This document shows positions 1-5,180 of a stretch of DNA of 8,256 nucleotides, one piece after another. Within the stretch, counting starts at the first letter, position 1; every line of letters begins with the position of its first letter. Origin of the DNA: DATDRQ01 sp035291645 (lineage in GTDB: Bacteria > Chloroflexota > Anaerolineae > Anaerolineales > UBA4823); the NCBI GenBank assembly GCA_035291645.1, contig DATDRQ010000032.1:1-8256 (forward strand). The letters are read 5' to 3'. The position numbers and the translations under genes are program-made. A model generated the notes under the pieces. That model was not told the origin of the DNA. It searched no databases and worked only from the letters and a program-made list of their open reading frames with translations.

Positions 1-118
1 TCGTTACGGCGGAGAAAGCTGCCCACCCAACGATAACCAGGATACCGGCAACCAGGATCAGCCAAATTAAATTCGCGGCACCAGGATTTCTTCTTCCTTC
101 CATGTTGAACATACCCAT
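1..118 (-). CDS. N-terminus of a small membrane protein of unknown function (partial)
   Basis: Only the first 39 codons are in the window; the gene continues past the left edge. The reading frame is open from ATG at 118, with further in-frame ATGs at 112 and 103. The peptide starts with a short polar, Arg-containing stretch (about residues 5-12), then a strongly hydrophobic segment (about residues 16-35, rich in Leu, Ile, Val and Ala with two Trp). This looks like one transmembrane helix or an uncleaved signal anchor. No Shine-Dalgarno sequence precedes any of the three starts, so the exact start is undecided. It is divergent from the DUF503 gene and lies about 29 bases downstream of the likely start site of a good minus-strand promoter (154-182), which is the main support for it being real. 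I do not recognise the family. Confidence 0.55.
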   Translation of the reverse strand, partial: MGMFNMEGRRNPGAANLIWLILVAGILVIVGWAAFSAVT

Positions 119-134
119 TTCTAGTTGTACAGAC

Positions 135-171
135 GTTGCAACCTGTCGGATGAATTATAAGGTGTTCGAAC
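135..171. promoter_or_regulatory. Pair of 8-base GTTNNAAC palindromes around the divergent promoter
   Basis: Two perfect 8-base palindromes of the same form occur in the divergent gap: GTTGCAAC at 135-142 and GTTCGAAC at 164-171. Their centres are 29 bases apart. One lies in the spacer of the minus-strand promoter and the other just past its likely start site. This could be a paired operator for a dimeric repressor, but 8-base palindromes also occur by chance, and no regulator gene is adjacent. Confidence 0.25.
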
Positions 172-182
172 CCAAACATCAA
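154..182 (-). promoter_or_regulatory. Sigma70-type promoter for the leftward membrane-protein gene
   Basis: On the minus strand a perfect -10 hexamer TATAAT lies at 159-154 and a -35-like TTGATG (4 of 6 matches to TTGACA) at 182-177, separated by exactly 17 bases. Transcription would begin near 147 and leave a leader of about 29 bases before the ATG at 118. The -35 hexamer touches the ATG of the divergent DUF503 gene at 182, so binding of RNA polymerase here could interfere with that gene. Seen directly in the sequence; activity is inferred. Confidence 0.6.
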
Positions 183-466
183 TGAGCATCGGATTCCTAT
201 CGCTGCACGTCCGACTGGATGGCTGCAAGTCGTTGAAAGAAAAACGCAGCCGGCTTAAGCCTCTGATCACTCGCCTGCACCGCGAGTTTAATGTCTCGGT
301 GGCCGAGATCGATTTCCAGGATGTCTGGCAGGATGCGATGGTGGGTTGTGTTTTGGTGAGCAACGACCCTGCTCACACCCAGCGCTCGCTGCAACAAGTC
401 GCCCGGTGGGTGGAGACATCCTGGCCGGACGTAAGTTTAGTGGATGACCAAATAGAAATGCTCTAA
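182..466 (+). CDS. DUF503 family protein (YlxP-like)
   Basis: A 94-residue protein that matches the DUF503/YlxP family in length and pattern. The family's SLKEKR motif is at residues 17-22, followed by a basic helix and the conserved FNVSVAE segment at 36-42, then a second beta-strand region ending VSND (59-62). The family is small, cytoplasmic and poorly characterised; in Bacillus-type genomes ylxP sits near infB and rbfA, hinting at a translation-related role, but that neighbourhood is not present here. ATG at 182 is the only plausible start, because an in-frame TAA at 158-160 lies just upstream. There is no recognisable Shine-Dalgarno sequence and no clear plus-strand promoter, so it may be translated from a very short leader. 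The gene is divergent from the membrane-protein fragment and 113 bases before the SDR gene on the same strand. Family assignment is firm; function is not known. Confidence 0.85.
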   Translation: MSIGFLSLHVRLDGCKSLKEKRSRLKPLITRLHREFNVSVAEIDFQDVWQDAMVGCVLVSNDPAHTQRSLQQVARWVETSWPDVSLVDDQIEML

Positions 467-478
467 TATGAGTTTGTA

Positions 479-517
479 GGTGGTCTCCGCACCATGCGTA
501 AGGTCTCGGAGACTACC
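479..517 (+). terminator. Stem-loop after the DUF503 gene, possible weak terminator
   Basis: An 11-base inverted repeat, GGTGGTCTCCG at 479-489 and CGGAGACTACC at 507-517, pairs throughout with one G-U wobble in the plus-strand RNA and has a 17-base loop. It begins 12 bases after the DUF503 stop codon. The following bases (GTCTTAATAAAG) are AU-rich but not a proper U-tract, so it could be an inefficient terminator, a 3'-end stabiliser, or a leader structure for the SDR gene. Confidence 0.35.
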
Positions 518-579
518 GTCTTAATAAAGAATGTGACTGATCTTGAAATATTCTTGGCTATGCGCAGGAGAAGCAAAAG

Positions 580-1371
580 ATGGATCTACACCTGAACGAC
601 AAACGCGCCCTGGTCACCGGGGCCAGTCGTGGCCTGGGTTTTGCCACCGCCTACCAGCTGGCCCAGGAAGGCTGTTCCGTTGCGATCAACAGTCGCAGCC
701 CGGGATCTATCTCCGAAGCAGCGCATAAGATTGCCTCTCAGACAGGAAGCACAGCCATCGGCCTGCCCGGAGATGTCACCGATCCCGCCTTCCCCGCCCG
801 GTTAATCGAACAGACCGTCGAGGCGTTGGGCGGTCTGGATATCCTGGTGACGAATTCGGGAGGCCCGCCTGCGGCGCGCTTCGAAAGCCTCGACGACCAG
901 GTCTGGCAACAGGCCATCGAGCTGAACTTCCTCAGTCATGTCCGTCTGATCCGCGCCGCACTGCCCTTCCTGCGCGCCTCCCCGGCTCCAAGCGTCCTCA
1001 CCATCACCTCCTACTCTGTCAAGCAGCCCCTACCCAACCTGGTGCTGTCGAACAGCATCCGCGCGGCGACCGTCGGGTTAACCAAGACGCTGGCTTTAGA
1101 ACTGGGCCCGGAGAGGATTCGCTTCAACTCCATCCTGCCAGCCTGGACAGAAACCGAACGGGCGATCGAGCTGATGGCTCACCGTGCGTACACGAACCAG
1201 ACCAGCCGAGAAGAAGAGACCGCCAAACAAGCGCGTGAGAGCCCTTTGGGACGCTTCGCCAGGCCTGAAGAATTCGCCAGGGTTGCCGTCTTCCTGGTTT
1301 CCCCAGCTGCTTCTTTCGTCACCGGAGTCATGCTGACCGTCGATGGCGGGATGTACAAAGGATTACTTTGA
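580..1371 (+). CDS. Short-chain dehydrogenase/reductase, atypical FabG-like subgroup
   Basis: A 263-residue cytoplasmic Rossmann-fold oxidoreductase of usual SDR length. The dinucleotide-binding motif TGASRGLG is at residues 13-20, the NNAG-equivalent appears as NSGG at 92-95, and the active-site strand ends TITS with Ser144. The normal YxxxK catalytic pair is absent: aligning on the conserved helix (GLTKTLALEL) places Ser157 where Tyr should be and Arg161 where Lys should be, in LSNSIRAA. The C-terminus has the usual VTGV...VDGG pattern. From memory this fits a FabG-like subgroup, including the Aeropyrum pernix protein APE0912, described as lacking a perfect SDR tetrad. Substrate and direction cannot be read from sequence; annotations as 3-oxoacyl-ACP reductase would be doubtful. 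The start is well supported: AGGAG at 566-570 lies 9 bases before ATG 580. It appears monocistronic, converging with rsfS 70 bases downstream. Confidence 0.9.
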   Translation: MDLHLNDKRALVTGASRGLGFATAYQLAQEGCSVAINSRSPGSISEAAHKIASQTGSTAIGLPGDVTDPAFPARLIEQTVEALGGLDILVTNSGGPPAARFESLDDQVWQQAIELNFLSHVRLIRAALPFLRASPAPSVLTITSYSVKQPLPNLVLSNSIRAATVGLTKTLALELGPERIRFNSILPAWTETERAIELMAHRAYTNQTSREEETAKQARESPLGRFARPEEFARVAVFLVSPAASFVTGVMLTVDGGMYKGLL

Positions 1372-1441
1372 TCTAGTCCCCTGATCTGTTGAACGGAGAA
1401 AGCTCCTCCAGGGCGACCGGTTATTTTCCTTGGTATAGCGC

Positions 1442-1792
1442 CTATTGGAGGTGGAGCAGGATTTTTCCTCTGCTCCATAGATCCTCCAAGCGGTAGTAAT
1501 CGCGCCGCTCAGGGGAAAATAGATGCAGGACTACATCCCCGAAATCTACTAACAACCAGCCGCCTGCAGTGCGCCCTTCGACGCGGCCGGTAAGTTCGTG
1601 CTGTTTTTTCACCTGTTCAATCGCCGAATCAGCCAGAGCCTTCAACATCCGGTCGCTCGTGCCGGAACACAGCACAAAATAACTGGCAAAAATGGCGATT
1701 TCACGGATGTCTATAAGAAGAATATCTTCACCTTTTTTTTCTTCCAGTGCATTCACGATCGTATGGGCCATTTCTAATGTAGACAGAGTCAA
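1442..1792 (-). CDS. rsfS: Ribosomal silencing factor RsfS (Iojap/YbeB family)
   Basis: A 116-residue protein of normal RsfS length. RsfS binds ribosomal protein uL14 on the 50S subunit and blocks joining of the 30S subunit, lowering translation under nutrient limitation. Family hallmarks are the central SYFVLCSGTSD region (residues 37-47), then GGWLLVDFGDVVLHLFSPE (77-95) and YYRLEDLW (99-106). The start is uncertain. TTG at 1792 gives the right N-terminal length but lies only 2 bases after AAGGAG (1800-1795); an in-frame CTG at 1786 lies 8 bases after it; the first ATG, at 1771, is too far from it (23 bases). It is the last gene of the response regulator-thpR-rsfS unit, 6 bases after the thpR stop codon, so it is probably translated by coupling. 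rsfS often sits with nadD, but not here. Identity is confident. Confidence 0.93.
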   Translation of the reverse strand: MTLSTLEMAHTIVNALEEKKGEDILLIDIREIAIFASYFVLCSGTSDRMLKALADSAIEQVKKQHELTGRVEGRTAGGWLLVDFGDVVLHLFSPERRDYYRLEDLWSRGKILLHLQ

Positions 1793-1794
1793 GT

Positions 1795-1800
1795 CTCCTT
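1795..1800 (-). promoter_or_regulatory. Ribosome-binding site of rsfS, overlapping the thpR stop codon
   Basis: AAGGAG on the minus strand at 1800-1795 overlaps the TAA stop of thpR (1801-1799) by two bases. It is 2 bases from TTG 1792 and 8 bases from CTG 1786, so the site itself favours the rarer CTG start on spacing, while start-codon frequency favours TTG. The overlap suggests translational coupling. Confidence 0.6.
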
Positions 1801-2416
1801 ATGAATGGTGGTCGGTTGTATTCGAGTAAGGCTGACCAAGCCGGGCAGAATGCATGCGTGAATAAACCGCGCCGCTCGGATCAAGGTCGCTGCGAAAGAG
1901 ATATAAAGCCTGTACGCGCGTGACGCCCAGAAAACCGACCTTATACGTAGAAAGTGTTTCGGAAATCCGGTGGATCTCACCCCCCGAAGCGTTTCGCGAG
2001 ACCCGCCCCAGGGTGAGATGAGGTGAGAAAGGTCTATCCTCTGGAGCATATCCCAGCCGGGCGGTCTCGACTTCCAAACCGTGCTGGATGGCAAGCAGTT
2101 CAGAAGGAGCTTCCATCCCGACCCAAACCACACGCGGCTGGTGAAGTTTTGGGAAAGCGCCGATTCCCCCCACGCTGATCTCGAAGGACCGGTGGAGAGC
2201 AGCTACCGAGTCGAGGATCTTCTTGAGCATATCGATGTTTGCCATCGATACGTCTCCCAGGAACTTCAACGTGATATGGATATTTTCCACTGGCACCCAA
2301 CGCACCGCGGTTCCTGGCAGGCGTCGCTTTAACTCCGCCGATACCTGTTCGAGCCCCTTCTTTATTTCTGGGGATAGTTCTACCGCGATAAAAGCCCGGA
2401 CGACAGATGTTCCCAT
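1799..2416 (-). CDS. thpR: RNA 2',3'-cyclic phosphodiesterase ThpR (2H phosphoesterase)
   Basis: A 205-residue cytoplasmic 2H phosphoesterase, formerly called 2'-5' RNA ligase (LigT). The family hydrolyses 2',3'-cyclic phosphate ends of RNA to 2'-phosphate; the ligase activity was detected on tRNA halves in vitro. Both signature HxTx motifs are intact: HITL at residues 47-50 and HLTL at 133-136, each within the expected strand (NIHITLKFLG and FSPHLTLGR). The typical opening VRAFIAVEL is at residues 6-14. Length is slightly above the usual 175-190 because of a polar C-terminal tail. ATG at 2416 is 4 bases after the response-regulator stop codon, with only a weak GAT-GAG upstream, so translation is probably coupled. 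rsfS follows after 6 bases. Family assignment is strong; the physiological RNA substrate is unknown. Confidence 0.93.
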   Translation of the reverse strand: MGTSVVRAFIAVELSPEIKKGLEQVSAELKRRLPGTAVRWVPVENIHITLKFLGDVSMANIDMLKKILDSVAALHRSFEISVGGIGAFPKLHQPRVVWVGMEAPSELLAIQHGLEVETARLGYAPEDRPFSPHLTLGRVSRNASGGEIHRISETLSTYKVGFLGVTRVQALYLFRSDLDPSGAVYSRMHSARLGQPYSNTTDHHS

Positions 2417-2420
2417 CTCA

Positions 2421-2810
2421 TCAGTCCTGGTCTTTCGTGTGGGTGATCTTTTGCACTGCAGTTTTCAACTCATTAAAAGAGACCGGTTTCGTCAAGTATG
2501 CATCTACCCCGGCTTCCATCGCATTTCTGACATCGGAAAATAAGCCGAGGGCAGAGACGATCACGACCGGAGTATCCTTGAGGGTCTGATCCTCCCGGAT
2601 GTAGCGGAGTACTTCCAAACCCGATAGATCTGGCATCATGATATCCAACACAACCGCAAACGGTTGTCCCTTTTTTAGCTGTTCGATCGCCGGGGAGTAA
2701 CCATTTACCTTGACGACTGAATGCCCGATAATCCTCATCATCTCGGCAAACAATTCGGCAGTATCCGGCTCATCCTCGACGATCAGGATGTTGTTTTGCC
2801 CGTAGGTCAC
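2421..2810 (-). CDS. Single-domain response regulator (CheY-like receiver)
   Basis: A 129-residue protein made of one receiver domain with no output domain. It has the acidic pocket (Glu12, Asp13), phosphoacceptor Asp56 in VVLDIMMPD, conserved Ser86 at the end of PVVIVS, Tyr105 and the invariant Lys108 in LTKP. A partner histidine kinase would phosphorylate it and the signal would pass by protein contact, as in CheY, Spo0F or DivK; no kinase is in the window. The GTG start at 2810 is chosen because AAGGAG at 2824-2819 sits exactly 8 bases upstream; the frame stays open further up but would add residues unlike the family. It is the first gene of a unit with thpR (4-base gap) and rsfS, behind a promoter at 2900-2945 and a hairpin leader. 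The receiver call is firm; its pathway is unknown. Confidence 0.92.
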   Translation of the reverse strand: MTYGQNNILIVEDEPDTAELFAEMMRIIGHSVVKVNGYSPAIEQLKKGQPFAVVLDIMMPDLSGLEVLRYIREDQTLKDTPVVIVSALGLFSDVRNAMEAGVDAYLTKPVSFNELKTAVQKITHTKDQD

Positions 2811-2818
2811 ACCAGCTG

Positions 2819-2824
2819 CTCCTT
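2819..2824 (-). promoter_or_regulatory. Strong ribosome-binding site fixing the GTG start of the response regulator
   Basis: AAGGAG on the minus strand at 2824-2819 with an 8-base spacer to GTG at 2810-2808. This decides the start: the longer open frame reaching TTG at 2870 has no ribosome-binding site and begins inside the leader hairpin. Confidence 0.75.
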
Positions 2825-2845
2825 GATGAGATCCGCAAAGTTGAA

Positions 2846-2872
2846 CCTTGCAAGCCATTGAGCAATGCAAGG
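2846..2872 (-). promoter_or_regulatory. Leader hairpin upstream of the response-regulator unit
   Basis: A perfect 7-base inverted repeat, CCTTGCA and TGCAAGG on the minus strand (2872-2866 and 2852-2846), encloses 13 bases. An alternative inner pairing CATTG-CT-CAATG shares two bases with the outer stem. It lies in the predicted leader, about 20-50 bases after the likely start of transcription and about 22 bases before the ribosome-binding site. It has no U-tract behind it, so it is not an obvious terminator. It does not match any riboswitch class I can recognise. Confidence 0.35.
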
Positions 2873-2899
2873 CAAAGGGGAAATGAACCTATCGCATTA

Positions 2900-2945
2900 A
2901 ATATACTGATCCTCGAAAAATAGCACAAGTGTCTGATTTCGGCAA
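2900..2945 (-). promoter_or_regulatory. Promoter region for the response regulator-thpR-rsfS unit
   Basis: Two overlapping sigma70-like promoters can be read on the minus strand, each with a 17-base spacer. The first is TTGCCG (2945-2940) with TATTTT (2922-2917). The second is TTGTGC (2928-2923) with TATATT (2905-2900). The region is clearly more AT-rich than the flanking genes. The second would start transcription near 2893, giving a leader of about 83 bases. That a promoter exists here is likely; which pair is used cannot be told. Confidence 0.5.
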
Positions 2946-2969
2946 GGGAGGGTTTTATCTGAGCACCAA

Positions 2970-4349
2970 TCAATTCTGGTCTAGCAGCTTCCGGTAATCT
3001 GCGGGAGAATCTACGTCGAGCAGAACAGATTCGTCCTGCCACTCGAGCCATTCGATCGGGTATCGCGAGAACACAGCCCGACCGCCCGTATCCCCGCTTA
3101 TTTTTTCGAGATCCGGGAAGGTGAGCCGGTCGAACAGGACCGGATTAGCCCGCTTGCCCGCGACCAGCGGGGCGACCACCGGAGACAGTGTGTGTTGATG
3201 GCGTTCGACCAGGGATCGGAGCAAGGTTGGTTGAATGTGGGGCTGGTCGGAAAGTAAGAATACCGCCGCGCCGATCTCTTCCTGGACTGCCTGTAATCCC
3301 GTCCGCAGTGAAGTGCCCTGCCCGGCTTCCCATTCCGGGTTGAAAACCACCTGGATTTCTAAATCTTCGACAGCAGACCTGACCGCGGCTGCCTGTGCCC
3401 CGGTGACTACTATTACCGGGTATAGCCCGGCAGAAAGGGCCGTGCGAGCCACACAGCTCACGAACGGCTGCCCCTGCCATTCGAGCAGCTGTTTGGGTCG
3501 CCCCATCCGGGTGGAGGCGCCGGCGGCCAGGACGATCCCGGCTACCCGCTCGATGACTGTGATGACCTCGAACGTCGCGCGTAGATTCCTCTCGTCTTGA
3601 AGCGTTGTACTAAATCCGGCCTGGTCAGCTGGAAATGGGGAGGAGACCACGACAGATGCGACCTGTGGTAGCAGCCGTTGAGCCAGAGAATAGGCCTTCG
3701 ACTGCAGATCCGGCCGGCTGGCCTGGGTCAACAACACGCACCGGCGCGCGCCAGGAGGGATATTCTTCAAGCCGCCCTGCGGATGGGTAAGCACGCGTGC
3801 CAGCGCTTCGATGGTTATGGGGTCTCCTGTAGGTATACCTGCCAGCCCGGCAAATCTTTCCGGGCGGTGGACCCATTCCTCCGTAAGCGGCTGCTCCAGC
3901 CCACTCAGGCCAGCCAGGATGATTACCTGATCGACGAATAACGGGATTGCAGGTTCGTGATCCCCCGGCGCTTTTAAGGGACGCAGCCGGGATCCATCCG
4001 CCTCGATCAGTAGAGGGACCTGCCAGTTATCCGCCAGTACTCTGACCTTCTCGAGGGTGACCGGGTCCAGGCCAGAGACCCGCCCTTCACCGGCCGGTGG
4101 GCCGGTCACCAGTGTGACGCCTGCGCCGGGGCTTTCCCCCAGATGCTCTAACTCTTCAGGATTGTTCGATTCAAAATAGCGATCTGCCCAAGCCAGTTGG
4201 TCGACTGACAGGTGGGTTGTGGTTGTGGCGAGCACCGGCCCGGGAAATTGGCGAGCGATGGCGAACAGCGCGCTGGTCTTTCCCCCCGCTCCGACCAGGG
4301 CCAGCCGCGTAGCAGGAGGCAATCGTAAGGCCGTCTTTAGATCAACCAA
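2970..4349 (-). CDS. yqeC-mocA: YqeC-MocA fusion: selenium-dependent hydroxylase accessory protein plus molybdenum cofactor cytidylyltransferase
   Basis: A 459-residue two-domain protein. Residues 1 to about 255 are YqeC-like: a P-loop-type GAGGKTS (20-26), TTTTH (42-46), EADGSR (116-121) and APGDHEPAIP (127-136). Residues about 268-459 are a MocA/YgfJ-type nucleotidyltransferase: LAAGASTRMGRPKQLL (274-289), GQGTSLRTGL (343-352), metal-binding Asp368 in LLSDQP, NPVLF (402-406), GDTGGR (419-424) and DVDSPAD (445-451). MocA joins CMP to molybdopterin to make the cytosine dinucleotide form used by xanthine dehydrogenase-type hydroxylases. YqeC is tied by gene neighbourhood to selenium-dependent molybdenum hydroxylases and its chemistry is unknown. 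The start is TTG at 4349, 7 bases after the yqeB stop, with only a weak purine-rich site (GAGCGAG) before it. Both domains keep their key motifs, so both are probably active. The exact nucleotide used by the C-terminal domain (CTP or other) is inferred from family. Confidence 0.9.
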   Translation of the reverse strand: MVDLKTALRLPPATRLALVGAGGKTSALFAIARQFPGPVLATTTTHLSVDQLAWADRYFESNNPEELEHLGESPGAGVTLVTGPPAGEGRVSGLDPVTLEKVRVLADNWQVPLLIEADGSRLRPLKAPGDHEPAIPLFVDQVIILAGLSGLEQPLTEEWVHRPERFAGLAGIPTGDPITIEALARVLTHPQGGLKNIPPGARRCVLLTQASRPDLQSKAYSLAQRLLPQVASVVVSSPFPADQAGFSTTLQDERNLRATFEVITVIERVAGIVLAAGASTRMGRPKQLLEWQGQPFVSCVARTALSAGLYPVIVVTGAQAAAVRSAVEDLEIQVVFNPEWEAGQGTSLRTGLQAVQEEIGAAVFLLSDQPHIQPTLLRSLVERHQHTLSPVVAPLVAGKRANPVLFDRLTFPDLEKISGDTGGRAVFSRYPIEWLEWQDESVLLDVDSPADYRKLLDQN

Positions 4350-4356
4350 CTCGCTC

Positions 4357-5169
4357 TCATTCCCACAGATAAGGGCGCAGGTCCAGGCTAGAGAGGATGG
4401 CTTCTAACACACCCCCCCCGACCGCCAGCGCTTTATCCGAGACGAAATTACAGTAGCGTGGATCATCGCGTGGATCGATATCGCCGACTTTCATTCCTCG
4501 CTGGACTTGCACACCGGGGTGCAGCGAGCCGCGCAGCACGCCGCGCAGGGAGGCCAACAGGGGGATACCGTCGACGGAGGCGACCCGCTCACCGACCTCG
4601 AGGTGAACGCCGATCTGGACTTCGGGCAGATATATCCCGTCCACAGGCGCCCGCAGGACGCGCGCCGGATCCCATTCCGGCAGGCCCGTATCCGGCTCGG
4701 CAGGGCCCTCCCAGATCACCCGCCCGAGGAAATGTCCCCGCATGGTCTCCACCACAGCATGACAATCCAGACCGGCGGAAAAACCCGGTCCCAGGCCGAT
4801 GATTAAAGAAGCAAAATCCAGGTCATATCCTGGCGCGCGTTTGGCCATCCGGGCATCGACCAGGACGATCGGGAGGTTGTTCACAGCCCGCGCCTGTTCG
4901 AGAGATTGGCAATCCGGATCGACCAGGACAGGGATGATCCCTTGCCGGACCCAGAGTAAGGCCTGTTCCAGGTCCTCTGCCCGGCGGGCAAGCGCCTCCT
5001 CCACTTTGAATTCCCCAGCATAGACCGCCTCTGCAAAGGAGACCGTCCGGCGTACCACCAGCGGCTGAGGCAGTTCCAGGATGATAGGCGCCTGCCCTGC
5101 CCGGTACAGCCGCAGGGCTACCCCACTCGCCAGGTCTCCCCCACCGCGTATGAACAGCTGCATCGCCAT
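4357..5169 (-). CDS. yqeB: YqeB/EF2563-family selenium-dependent molybdenum hydroxylase system protein
   Basis: A 270-residue cytoplasmic protein of the YqeB (EF2563) family. The N-terminal nucleotide-binding-like motif IRGGGDLASGVALRL is at residues 7-21, GLGPGF at 125-130, a conserved Cys136 in CHAVVETMRGH (136-146), and the C-terminal SDKALAVGGGVLEA at 244-257. The family is known mainly from genomic association with selD, YqeC and xanthine dehydrogenase-like genes; a maturation role for the selenium-containing molybdenum site is proposed but the reaction is unknown. ATG 5169 is preferred, with ATG 5163 as an alternative; a modest TAGGT overlaps the ppc stop codon. The gene sits 11 bases after ppc and 7 bases before the YqeC-MocA fusion, so the three are probably cotranscribed. 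The codons for the GGG motif form a run of eight G (4412-4419). No Sec codon is apparent. Family assignment is firm. Confidence 0.9.
   Translation of the reverse strand: MAMQLFIRGGGDLASGVALRLYRAGQAPIILELPQPLVVRRTVSFAEAVYAGEFKVEEALARRAEDLEQALLWVRQGIIPVLVDPDCQSLEQARAVNNLPIVLVDARMAKRAPGYDLDFASLIIGLGPGFSAGLDCHAVVETMRGHFLGRVIWEGPAEPDTGLPEWDPARVLRAPVDGIYLPEVQIGVHLEVGERVASVDGIPLLASLRGVLRGSLHPGVQVQRGMKVGDIDPRDDPRYCNFVSDKALAVGGGVLEAILSSLDLRPYLWE
4412..4419 (-). repeat. G8 homopolymer inside yqeB
   Basis: Eight consecutive G residues on the coding strand encode part of the conserved Gly triplet (residues 251-253 of YqeB). Such a tract is prone to slippage in replication and to length errors in sequencing. 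The frame given here is intact and the family's C-terminus is preserved, so the length shown is probably right for this molecule. Confidence 0.5.
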
Positions 5170-5180
5170 CTGGTGTCTAC

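Noticed and set aside
543..571. Promoter for the SDR gene with TTGAAA as -35
   Set aside because: No acceptable -10 hexamer falls 16-18 bases downstream; the best TA-rich candidate is only 10 bases away.
1372..1441. Terminator in the convergent gap between the SDR gene and rsfS
   Set aside because: Only 4-base complementary stretches such as GGAG/CTCC are present, without U-tracts. Nothing supportable.
1453..1476. Hairpin GGAGCAG/CTGCTCC near the end of rsfS as a terminator for the SDR gene
   Set aside because: A 7-base stem with a 10-base loop inside the rsfS coding region, with no U-tract on either strand. Not enough to call a terminator.
1733..1740. A8 tract (T8 on the plus strand) in rsfS as a programmed frameshift site
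   Set aside because: It encodes an ordinary Glu-Glu-Lys-Lys stretch typical of the family, there is no downstream stimulatory structure I can see, and the zero frame yields a complete RsfS.
2811..2870. Longer N-terminus for the response regulator, starting at TTG 2870
   Set aside because: No ribosome-binding site there, and the added residues do not resemble receiver domains. GTG 2810 has AAGGAG at ideal spacing, and the upstream stretch overlaps the leader hairpin.
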